Origin: Setophaga petechia
Lineage: Eukaryota > Chordata > Aves > Passeriformes > Parulidae
Reading direction: 5' to 3'
DNA: 64,000 nt
Assembly (NCBI GenBank): GCA_024362935.1
Contig: JANCRA010000067.1
Span: forward strand, 481,795-545,794
A program made the translations under genes and the position numbers. The number at the start of each line of letters is the position of its first letter. Positions within the stretch are counted from its first letter, which is position 1. This document shows, piece by piece, positions 24,010-34,000 of the stretch. The notes beneath the pieces were generated by a model that saw nothing but the letters and a program-made list of their open reading frames with translations, had not been told where the DNA came from and ran no database searches.

Positions 24010-24204
24010 ATGGAATTGTGGAATTCCAGAAGGTTTGGGGTTGGAAGAGACCTTCAATCATCCCATCCATCCCTTGCCATGGCAGGGACACCTCCCACTG
24101 TCCCAGGTGCTCCCAGCCCCAATGTCCAGCCTGGCCTTGGGCACTGCCAGGGATCCAGGGGCAGCCCCAGCTGCTCTGGGAATTCCATCCCAGCCCTTCC
24201 CTCT
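24010..24204 (-). mobile_element. CR1 fragment, antisense, left half of a copy split by an LTR
   Basis: Landmarks are GGGGTTGGAAGAGACCTTC, CCATGGCAGGGACACCTCCC and GCTGCTCTGGGAATTCCATC, ending CCCAGCCCTTCCC. The CR1 sequence resumes at 24808 with CCTCCCCACCCTCCCAGCC, so the two halves belong to one copy interrupted by family B copy 2. Confidence 0.85.
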
Positions 24205-24807
24205 TGGGTTTCTGTGCTTGAAATGGCTCCCAAGGTGTTAGAAAGTCATTTTTCTCCCAGCCCCACGACTGAAGAAGAAGTGGAGATTCCTCAGCTCTGC
24301 ATTTCGAGTTTATTTTCTCTTACCTATCACATTCTTTCTCTGACCTGCTGAGGTTTGTCTGGCAGGTTGGTTTGTGGCACACTGACCACCTTGGGGTGGT
24401 GTTGACTTTTTATACTAAAACCTACGTGTGCTTTATTTATAATAATTTTCCAATCCCTATCACCTCTGTTAGACACTCTGTCTCTACTCTAAACCAATCC
24501 AGAGGTGCCACCATCACAGCAGAAGATGGAGGACAAGAAGAAGAAGGAGAAAGAGAGGTTTCCTCCATCTTGCCTCTTGAACCCCCATTCTAAAAAACCC
24601 CAAAATTCAACTTTTCCACCTTATGACAAACTAACTATCATTCTACTTAAACTCCTGGCTTGTAACTCCTCACACAGAGTTGGTAATTGTTTCCAAGGGC
24701 TAAAATCACAGGCACAGGTGTTTGTGACTCCCTGCCAAGGTCTCTGAGCCCCTTTCCAGGGTCTGGAGTCCTCCAGGGCAGCCAGAGGAATGTTCTGGGT
24801 TCTGACA
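24205..24807 (-). mobile_element. LTR, family B copy 2, inserted in CR1
   Basis: On the + strand it runs from TGGGTTTCTGTGC to GGGTTCTGACA, so on the minus strand it starts TGTCAGAACCC and ends in CA. It shares blocks with the copy at 17252. TTTTTATACTAAAACCTACG on the + strand gives a minus-strand TATA box, and GAGTTTATTTTC gives a minus-strand AATAAA. Flanking CCTCT (24200-24204) and CCTCC (24808-24812) differ at one base and may be the target duplication. It is about 603 bp long. Confidence 0.75.
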
Positions 24808-24985
24808 CCTCCCCACCCTCCCAGCCAGGAATTCCTTCCCAATATCCCATCCATCCCTGCCCTCCCACAGCCTAAGGCCAATTCCCCCTGTCCTGTCACC
24901 ACAAGCCCTTGGGAAAGGTCCCTGTCCAGGTTCCCTGTGAAGTGGCAGCAGCTCCATTTGGGCCACTGAGCCAAAGCCAGGATCT
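24808..24985 (-). mobile_element. CR1 fragment, antisense, right half of the split copy
   Basis: Continues the CR1 order after the LTR: CCCAGCCAGGAATTCCTTCC, CAATATCCCATCC, CCCCTGTCCTGTCACC and GCCCTTGGGAAAGGTCCC. It is truncated near 24985. Confidence 0.8.
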
Positions 24986-25049
24986 CCTTGGAGCTCCAAT
25001 CCAAGCCTGGGTTCCCTTGGTAGCTGCAGATCCCAAGTGCAGTGAGAAG

Positions 25050-26105
25050 CCTCAGGGATTCCCAGACATCCATGGAATTTACACAGAAAAGGATTTTTTG
25101 GGAGAACAGGGATTCCCAGATATCCATGGGACTTACACACAAAAAGATTTCTGGGAGAATAGGGATTCCCAGGGTGTCCATGAGATTTACATAGAAAAGG
25201 ATTTTTGGGAGAACAGGGATTCCCAGATATCCATGGATCTCACACAACAAGGGACCCTTGGGAGAACAGGCATTCCCAGGTATCCATAGGATTTCCACAG
25301 GAAAGGACCCTTGGGAGAAAAAAGATTCCCAGCTATCCATAGGATTTATACAGAAAAGGACCCTTGGGACAACAAGGATTCCCAGGACATCCATAGGATT
25401 TACAGAGAAAAGGACCTTTGGAGAACAGGGATTCCCAGACATCTATAGGATTTACACAACTAAGGACTTTTGGGAGAACAGGGATTCCCAGGATGTCCAT
25501 GGGACTGACACAGAAAAGGATTTTTGGGAGAATCAGGATTCCCAGGACATCCACGGGATTTACAGAACAAAGGATTTTTGGGAGTAGAGGATTCCCAGAT
25601 ATCCATGGATGTCACACAACAAGGGACCCATGGGAGAACAAGAATTCCCAGAGTCCCTAGGATTTGCACAAAAAAGGATCCTTGGGAGAACAAGAACTCG
25701 CAGTTTCCATAGGATTTACAGAGGAAAAATGACCCTTGGGAGAACAGGGATTCACAGATATCCATAGGATTTACATGACAAAGGAATTTTGGGAGAACAA
25801 GGATTCCCAGATATCCATAGGATTTGCACAAATAAGGACCCTTGGGAGAACAAGGATCCCCAGATTCCATGAGATTTACAGAGAAAAGGACCTTTGGAGA
25901 ACAGGGATTCCCAGATATCCATAGGATTTACATGACAAAGGAATTTTGGGAGAACAAGGATTCCCAGGACATCCATAGGATTTACATAAAAAAGGACCCT
26001 TGGGAGAACAAGGATTCCCAGATTCCATAGGATTTGCACAGAAAAGGACCCTTTGGAGAACAGGGATTCCCAGACATCCATGGGAATACATGACAAAGGA
26101 ATTTT
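25050..26105. repeat. 53-bp minisatellite, about 20 copies
   Basis: Units carry GGATTTACACAGAAAAGGAC, CCTTGGGAGAACAGG and GATTCCCAGATATCCATAG. GATTCCC or CATTCCC markers at 25057, 25111, 25164, 25218, 25271, 25324 and 25377 give a 53-54-bp period. Numerous 60-140-codon open frames on both strands are repeat artefacts. Confidence 0.95.
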
Positions 26106-26629
26106 GAGTGGACTGGAGCAGCAGCTGAAGGCCAGGTGAAATCCCCCAGGCCATCCACATGCAAATCCCCAAATTCTGCTTTCTTTACCTCCGAGCTGAA
26201 TTCCTGGCTTCAGCTGGAGCTAATCCTACCCCATATGAAGCATAAAAAATCCAATCCTTCCACGTATTCCTGATCCAATCAGACCCAGGAACTATTCTTA
26301 GCCTGGCCTTTGAGCAAATTTCTCTGGTTTTATTTGGGTTTATTGATAATCAGAGTCCCCTGTGAGCGAAACAAATTCAACTCAAAGACCTTTGCAATTG
26401 GCAGAGGTCATCTTTAATCTGGATTTGATAAATCCATATTTTAGAGTAGGCACATTCCTGATAATATAAGGGAAGGAAGGAGAAAATGGGATAAGAAATG
26501 ACCCAGTGGGGCTCAGGAAAAGAGGTGGAGGGGAAATGGAAATGTCAGGCAAAGAGCCGAGGGTGGGAGGGATGGAAGGACAGACTGGAGAAATGAAGAG
26601 ATGATCTGGGACAACATTCCACTGGGAAA
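26106..26629. other. Spacer between two minisatellites, no feature recognised
   Basis: Mixed composition, becoming purine-rich to the right. No gene or family is recognised. Confidence 0.4.
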
Positions 26630-27776
26630 TGGGGAAATCAGCTGGGAATGAGGAAATCAGCTGGGAAAATCAGCTGGGAAATGGGGAAATCAGCTGGGAA
26701 ATGAGGAAATGAGCTGGGAAATGAGGAAATGAGCTGGGAATGAGGAAATCAGCTGGCATATGAGGAAATCAGCTGGGAAATGGGAAAATCAGCTGGGAAA
26801 TGAGGAAATGAGCTGGGAAATGGGGAAATGAGCTGGGATAAGGGGAAATCAGCTGGGATATGGGGAAATCAGCTGGGAAATGGGGAAATCAGCTGGGAAA
26901 AGGGGAAATCAGCTGGGAAATGAGGAAATCAGTTGGGATATGAGGAAATCAGCTGGGAAATGGGGAAATCGGGTGGGAAATGTGGAAATCGGGTGGGAAA
27001 TCAGCTGGGAAATGAGGAAATCAGCTGGGAAATGGGGAAATCAGCTGGGAAATGGGGAAATCAGCTGGGAAATGAGGAAATCAGGTGGGAAATGAGGAAA
27101 TCAGCTGGGAAATGGGGAAATGAGCTGGGAAATGAGGAAATGAGCTGGGAAATGAGGAAATCAGCTGGGAAATGGGGAAATCAGCTGGGAAATCTGCTGG
27201 GAAATGGGGAAATGAGCTGGGAAATGGGGAAATGAGCTGGGAAATGAGGAAATCAGCCGGGAAATGGGGAAATCAGCTGGGAAATGAGGAAATCAGCTGG
27301 GAAATGGGGAAATGAGCTGGGAAATGGGGAAATCAGCTGGGAAATGGGGAAATGAGCTGGGAAATGGGGAAATCAGATGGGAAATGAGGAAATCAGCTGA
27401 GATATGAGGAAATCAGCTGGGAAATGGGGAAATCAGCTGGGAAATGAGGAAATCAGCTGGGAAATGAAGAAATCAGCTGGGAAATGAGGAAATCAGTTTG
27501 GATATGAGGAAATCAGGTGGGGAATGAGGAAATCAGCTGGGAAATGGGGAAATCAGCTGGGAAATGGGGAAATCAGCTGGGAAATGAGGAAATCAGCTGG
27601 GAAATGAGGAAATCAGGTGGGAAATGGGGAAATCAGCTGGGAAATGGGGAAATCAGCTGGGAAATGAGGAAATCAGCTGGGAAATGGGGAAATCAGGTGG
27701 AAAATGTGGAAATCAGCTGGGAAATGGGGAAATCAGCTGGGAAATGGGGAAATCAGCTGGGAAATGGGGAAACCAG
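26630..27776 (+). repeat. 20-bp minisatellite, about 57 copies
   Basis: The unit is TGGGAAATGAGGAAATCAGC, with GGGG for GAGG and GAGC for CAGC as the main variants. Nearly all units keep 20 bp. Open frames such as 27517-27825 are repetitive (KSAGKWGNQLG) and not genes. Confidence 0.97.
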
Positions 27777-28839
27777 CTTCCTTCCAGCCCAGGGGATTTG
27801 GGCTAAAGGCTTTCAAAGCTGCTGATGTGGAGGAAAGAAAAGCAGTGAGAAGAGTGATATGAGGGTTAAATAATATTGAGAATTTCTGGGATTAAAAAAT
27901 AATGTTTGGCGTTCTTACACTCAAAAAAAAAAAGGAAAAAGGACAGAGAATGGTGAAATCAAGTTTGCTTACACAGCAGTAAATAAATTCTCCCAAAAAT
28001 CAATTAAAATAATTCAAGGCAGTTTCTGTTCCCTTTCATTTTCCTGTCAAAATTATCAATTCCATGCACAGTCCCTTTGGAACCGTTTTCATGATTCATT
28101 TTTCAATCCAAAGAAGCTGAAGGGAGGAACGTGCTTGGGATTGGGGAATCTGATTTGATGGCCACAACCTCAGACCAAAAAAACCTCACTTTCATTCATT
28201 GAGGAAATTTCAGATTTGATGAAAAAGCCCTTTGACTTCGGGCTTCATCGTCTGTTTATTATTTGAGGAATGGGTTTTCAGAAGGAAGAAAAGTGCAAGT
28301 GTTTTCCCTCTGGGATTGATGCCTCTCCCTTCCAGCCACCAGACTTTTGTTTCTTTAAAGTCCAGGGAAAAATAAACAGAAGGGAAACCTGATCCCACTT
28401 CCCTAATCTGGAGACAGTAGCGCTGGAGGAAAATAAACCAAGCTCCTCACCCACTAAGGATGGGAAAAGAGACCTTGGCCTTCAACTTCAGCCAGGGAAA
28501 ATCCATTTGGAAACTGGGAGTGGAGGACAGAATTTTCTGTTGGAATTTTTTAATGGTAAAAGTAATGAAAAAGCGGAGTTGATGGTCAGGAGTGGCCTGT
28601 GGGGATTTATTGATTTACTGGTGTTAATTGAGCTATTCTCAGGAGACAAAGGGAATAATGAGATTCCCCCTGATTTCAGTTTTCTGGGATATTTTAATTC
28701 GCATTTTAACCCTCAGGAAGATCAGGAGAGCCAACTCTGCCTCAAGCTCATCTCTTGATGGAGACCACAAAAAGCAGCTGTCAAAGAGGCTTCACTAAAT
28801 AAAGATCTTTGCAGCTGCAGTTCCTGGGAGAATTTCTCT
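27777..28839. other. Spacer, no gene recognised
   Basis: About 1 kb of ordinary composition. The 83-codon frame at 28507-28758 has no recognisable domain. Confidence 0.4.
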
Positions 28840-28901
28840 TGGGATCTCTGTGGTCGGGATGACCCTGAGGTGTTGGAAAGTCTCTTTTTCCCAGCCCAAA
28901 C
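28840..28901 (-). mobile_element. LTR, family B copy 3, left part
   Basis: TGGGATCTCTGTGG to CTTTTTCCCAGCCCAAA matches the left end of family B copy 1. The match resumes after a nested family C LTR. Confidence 0.7.
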
Positions 28902-29282
28902 TGTCACAGACATCTTTTTATAAAAATCCTTTCCTTGGGATTTTTCCTCTTGAGAAGGTGAGAGGCCTCAGGAACAAAATGCAAACATTGATTTTCTGCT
29001 GCTGTGGAATGCAACAGGTGCATCTGGGATTGGCCCATGTTGGATGTTTGTAATTAATGGCCAATCACAGCCCAGCTGGCTCAGAGAGCCCGAGCCACAA
29101 ACCTTTGTTATCATTCTTTGCTATTCTATTCTTAGCCAGCCTTCTGAGGAAATCCTTTCTTCTATTCTTTTCGTATAGTTTTAATGTAATATATATCATA
29201 AAATAATAAATCAGCCTTCTGAACCATGGAGTCAGATCCTCACATCTTCCCTCACCCTCAGACCCCTGTGAGCACCATCACA
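28902..29282 (+). mobile_element. LTR, family C copy 1, nested in family B
   Basis: Runs from TGTCACAGACATC to GAGCACCATCACA. CCCAA lies just outside each end (28895-28899 and 29283-29287), consistent with a short target duplication within two bases of the proposed ends. Landmarks shared with 39409 and 49822 are GGATTTTTCCTCTTGAG, GAATGCAACAGGTGCATCTG, GGCCAATCACAGC, CATAAAATAATAAATCAGCC and CATGGAGTCAGATCCTCAC. The AATAAAT block places it on the + strand. Confidence 0.75.
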
Positions 29283-29860
29283 CCCAAGACCAAAGAAGGA
29301 GTCAGGATTCTTCAGCTCTGGTTCTCAAGGTTTTTATTCTCTGTTATCTATAACATTTATTCTCTGACCTGCTGAGGTCTGTCCAGCAGGTTGGTTTGTG
29401 GCACACTGACCACCTTGGGGTGGTGTTGGCTTTTTATACTAAAACCTACGTGTGCTTTATTCACAATAATTTTCCAATACCCATCACCTCTGTCAGACAG
29501 TCTGCTCTACTCTAAACCAATCCACAAGTGCCACCATCACACAGAAGATGGAGGCCAAGAAGAAGAAAGAAGAAGAACAAGGTTTGCCCAAATCCCTCCA
29601 TCTTGGCTTCTGAACCCCCATTCTAAAAAACCCCAAAATTCAACTTTTCCACCTTGTGACAAACTAACTATCATTCTATTTAACATCTTGTGGCTTGTAA
29701 ATCTTCACACAAAGTTGGTGATTTTCTCCATGGGTTGAAATCAAAGGCACAGCTGTTTGTGACTCAGCGCCAAGGTCCCTGAGCCCCCTGGGTGCCCGGC
29801 CCGGCTGCTGTCTGTGCCGGGGCACGCGCAGGATGGGCCGGGGCAGCCGCGGATCAAAGG
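29283..29860 (-). mobile_element. LTR, family B copy 3, right part
   Basis: Resumes family B after the nested LTR with AAGACCAAAGAAGGAGTCAG, then the TTTTTATACTAAAACCTACG box, ACTCTAAACCAATCC and GAGATGG-type blocks, and CCAAGGTCCCTGAGCCCC. Past about 29789 it diverges from copies 1 and 2 into GC-rich sequence that continues into the tandem unit. Confidence 0.7.
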
Positions 29861-30648
29861 ACGAGTCTGGACCCTTCAATGCTTCGCTCTTCAGAATGTT
29901 CATTAATTTTTATCTCCCAGAGTTTTCCTCTCTGCCAGCCGGGGTCTGACCAGCGAGGCAGCCAAGGGCGCTCTGAGCACCCTCGGGGCGGTCGTGTCCT
30001 TTTATAACAAAAACTCCCTACATCAGATTTACCTTTTATCCCCAACACCTTTCACCCTTGGTAACAAGGGCACCTTCACCACAAACCAACCCCCAAGTGC
30101 CAGCACCACCACAGGAGATGGAAGACAAGAAGAAGAAAGAAGAAGGACAAGGCATGCCCAAACCCCTCCATCTCGGCTTCTGAATCTCCATTCTAAAAAA
30201 CCCCAAAATTCAACTTTTCCACCTTGTGACCAACTAACGGTCATTCTATTTAACATCTTGTGGCTTGTAAATCTTCACACAAAGTTGGTGATTTTCTCCA
30301 TGGGCTAAAATCAAAGGCACAGCTGTTTGTGACTCAGTGCCAAGGTCCCTGAGCCCCCTGGGTGCCCGCCCCGGCTGCTGTCTGTGCTGGGGCACGCGCA
30401 GGATGGGTCGGGGCAGCCGCGGATCAAAGGACGAGTCTGGACCCTTCAATGCTTCGCTCTTCAGAATGTTCATTAATTTTTATCTCCCAGAGTTTTCCTC
30501 TCTGCCAGCCGGGGTCTGACCAGCGAGGCAGCCAAGGGCGCTCTGAGCACCCTCGGGGCGGTCGTGTCCTTTTATAACAAAAACTCCGAACATCAGATTT
30601 ACCTTTTATCCCCAACACCTTTCACCCTTGTTGACAAGTGCACCTTCA
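29528..30648. repeat. Tandem duplication of LTR sequence, 570-bp period
   Basis: ACGAGTCTGGACCCTTCAAT occurs at 29861 and 30431, and flanking sequence repeats with the same 570-bp offset, including GTGCCA...GAGATGG near 29528 and 30097 and CTCGGGGCGGTCGTGTCC. The unit contains an LTR-like U3 on the minus strand and a second box, TTTTATAACAAAAACTC. It looks like two LTRs joined by unequal recombination. A further partial copy of the U3 part lies at 30988-31083. Confidence 0.85.
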
Positions 30649-30987
30649 CTTTTAACTTTTTTTGCTTTTAACTTTTTGGCTTTTGTGGTTTTAGAGGCGG
30701 ATTTAATGCTTTACTGGCTAAAACAGATGTTTATTTTAAAATATGAACAGTTATTGGTGATTACAGTAAAAATAACATATTTTAGATGTTTTATTTCTGG
30801 TTGAACTACGACATTTCATTTTTCGCTTTTGAGACTACAAATATTTTAAAATTATTAAGTAAATTACAAAACATTTTTACACAATCAACTTTTTATTTTT
30901 AGATTTTTACTATTTATTTACTTTAATTTAGTATTTGTTTTGTTTTTTTTTTTTTTTTTGTTTTATTTTATACCTTTTATTTTATAG
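30649..30987. other. AT-rich insertion in the LTR cluster
   Basis: About 340 bp of T-rich, low-complexity sequence interrupts the third tandem LTR unit. It ends with a T run and TTTTATAGC before LTR sequence resumes. Its origin is not recognised. Confidence 0.5.
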
Positions 30988-31083
30988 CAATCCCCAAGTG
31001 CCAGCATCACCACAGAAGATGGAAGACAAGAAGAAGAAAGAAGAAGAATGAGACAGGCCCCGATTCCTCCATCTTGTCTCCAT
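30988..31083 (-). mobile_element. LTR fragment joining the satellite
   Basis: CCCAAGTGCCAGCATCACC, GATGGAAGACAAGAAG and TCCTCCATCTTGTCTCC match the tandem LTR unit. The match ends abruptly at about 31083, where the satellite begins. Confidence 0.7.
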
Positions 31084-34000
31084 AATTTTTGGGGTTTTTA
31101 AAATTAATCATAACCAGGATATTAATTAGAAGTAATGTGTTAGTCTTAAATCACTTTTAGCCACATAGCTGAGTATTGTTACACAGGTTTTATCGGGAAA
31201 ATCACTGAAAATTTAAGTTTTTCTAAAAAAAGCTTTTCTAAATAAAAATCTTTAAGGTGCTTCAATGAGCAAGGTCTGGGTTGTTGGAACTGGATCCAAG
31301 GAGTGCAGGATTTGTGGAGCACGAGGACATTTTGCAGGAAGCAGAAGATAAAGGAGAAGGCAAAAAAACCTCAATGTATTTTATAATTATTTTTGTTTTT
31401 TTTTAAATTAATCATAACCAGGATATTAATTAGAAGCAATGTGCTAGTCTTAAATCACTTTTAGCCACATAGCTGAGTATTGTTACACAGATTTTATTGG
31501 GAAAATCACTGAAAATTTAAGTTTTTATAAAAGAAGTTTTTCTAAATAAAAATCTTTAAGGTGCTTCAATGAGCAAGGCCTGGGTTGTTGGAGCTGGATC
31601 CAAGGAGTGCAGGATTTCTGGAGCACGAGGACATTTTGCAAGAAGTAGAGGATAAAGGAGAAGGCAAAAAAACCTCAATGTATTTTCTAATTATTTTTGG
31701 GGTTTTTAAAATTAATCATAACCAGGATATTAATTAGAAGTAATATGTCAGTCTTAAATCACTTTTAGCCACATAGCTGAGTATTGTTACACAGATTTTA
31801 TTGGGAAAATTGCTGAAAATTTAAGTTTTTCTAAAAAAAGTTTTTCTAAATAAAAAACTTTAAGGTGCTTCAATGAGCAAGGTCTGGGTTGTTGGAGCTG
31901 GATCCAAGGAGTGCAGGATTTGTGGAGCACGAGGACATTTTGCAGGAATTAGAAGATAAAGGAGAAGGTAAAAAAAACTCAACGTATTTTCTAATTAATT
32001 TTTGGTTTTTTTTAAATTAATCATAACCAGGATATTAATTAGAAGTAATGTGCTAGTCTTAAATCACTTTTAGCCACATAGCTGAGTATTGTTATACAGA
32101 TTTTATTGGGAAAATCACTGAAAATTTAAGTTTTTCTTTAAAAAAATTGTATTTTTCTAAACAAACCCTGAGGTACTTCAATGAGGAAGGTTTGGGAGAA
32201 GGAAATGGGTTTTTGGAGCTGGATCCAAGGAGTGCAGGATTTGTGGAGCACAAGGACATTTTGCAGGAAGCAGAAGACAAAGGAGAAGGCAAAAAAACCT
32301 CAATGTATTTTCTAATTATTTTTGGGGTTTTTAAAATTAATCATAACCAGGATATTAATTAGAAGCAATGTGTTATTCTTAAATCACTTTTAGCCACATA
32401 GCTGAGCATTGTTACACAGGTTTTATTGGGAAAATCACTGAAAATTTAAGTTTTTCTTAAAAAAAATTGTATTTTTCTAAACAAACCCTGAGGTGCTTCA
32501 ATGAGGAAGTCCTGGGAGAAGGAAATGGATTGTTGGAGCTGGATCCAAGGAGTGCAGGATTTCTGGGGCACAAGGACATTTTGCAGGAAGCAGAAGATAA
32601 AGGAGAAGGCAAAAAAACCTCAATGTATTTTCTAATTATTTTTGGGGTTTTTAAAATTAATCATAACCAGGATATTAATTAGAAGCAATGTGCTAGTCTT
32701 AAATCACTTTTAGCCACATAGCTGAGTATTGTTATACAGATTTTATTGGGAAAATCACTGAAAATTTAAGTTTTTATAAAAGAAGTTTTTCTAAATAAAA
32801 ATCTTTAAGGTGATTCAATGAGCAAGGTCTGGGTTGTTGGAGCTGGATCCAAGGAGTGCAGGATTTGTGGAGCACGAGGACATTTTGCAGGAATTAGAAG
32901 ATAAAGGAGAAGGTAAAAAAACCTCAATGTATTTTCTAATTAATTTTTGGGTTTTTTAAATTAATCATAACCAGGATATTAATTAGAAGTAATGTGTTAT
33001 TCTTAAATCACTTTTAGCCACATAGCTGAGTATTGTTACACAGATTTTATTGGGAAAATCACTGAAAATTTAAGTTTTTATAAAAGAAGTTTTTCTAAAT
33101 AAAAAACTTTAAGGTGCTTCAATGAGCAAGGCCTGGGTTGTTGGAGCTGGATCCAAGGAGTGCAGGATTTGTGGAGCACGAGGACATTTTGCAGGAAGCA
33201 GAAGATAAAGGAGAAGGCAAAAAAACCTCAATGTATTTTCTAATTAATTTTGGTTTTTTTTAAATTAATCATAACCAGGATATTAATTAGAAGCAATGTG
33301 CTAGTCTTAAATCACTTTTAGCCACATAGCTGTGTATTTCTACACAGATTTTATTGGGAAAATCACTGAAAATTTAAGTTTTTCTAAAAAAAGTTTTTCT
33401 AAATAAAAATCTTTAAGGTGCTTCAATGAGCAAGGTCTGGGTTGTTGGAGCTGGATCCAAGGAGTGCAGGATTTGTGGAGCACGAGGACATTTTGCAGGA
33501 AGCAGAAGATAAAGGAGAAGGTAAAAAAACCTCAATGTATTTTCTAATTATTTTTGGTTTTTTTAAATTAATCATAACCAGGATATTAATTAGAAGTAAT
33601 GTGCTAGTCTTAAATCACTTTTAGCCACATAGCTGAATATTTTTACACAGATTTTATCGGGAAAATCGCTGAAAATTTAAGTTTTTCTAAAAAAAGTTTT
33701 TCTAAATAAAAAACTTTAAGGTGCTTCAATGAGGAAGTCCTTGGAGAAGGAAATGGATTGTTGGAGCTGGATCCAAGGAGTGCAGGATTTGTGGAGCACA
33801 AGGACATTTTGCAGGAAGCAGAAGATAAAGGAGAAGGCAAAAAAACCTCAATGTATTTTCTAATTAATTTTTGTGGTTTTTAAAATTAATCATAACCAGG
33901 ATATTAATTAGAAGCAATGTGCTAGTCTTAAATCACTTTTAGCCACATAGCTGAGTATTGTTACACAGATTTTATTGGGAAAATCACTGAAAATTTAACT

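Noticed and set aside
26630..27776. CRISPR-like array
   Set aside because: The repeats are contiguous with no unique spacers, and the host is a vertebrate.
28507..28758. An 83-codon frame in apparently single-copy DNA
   Set aside because: Short, with no recognisable domain, and no splice or promoter evidence. A protein search would be needed to reopen it.
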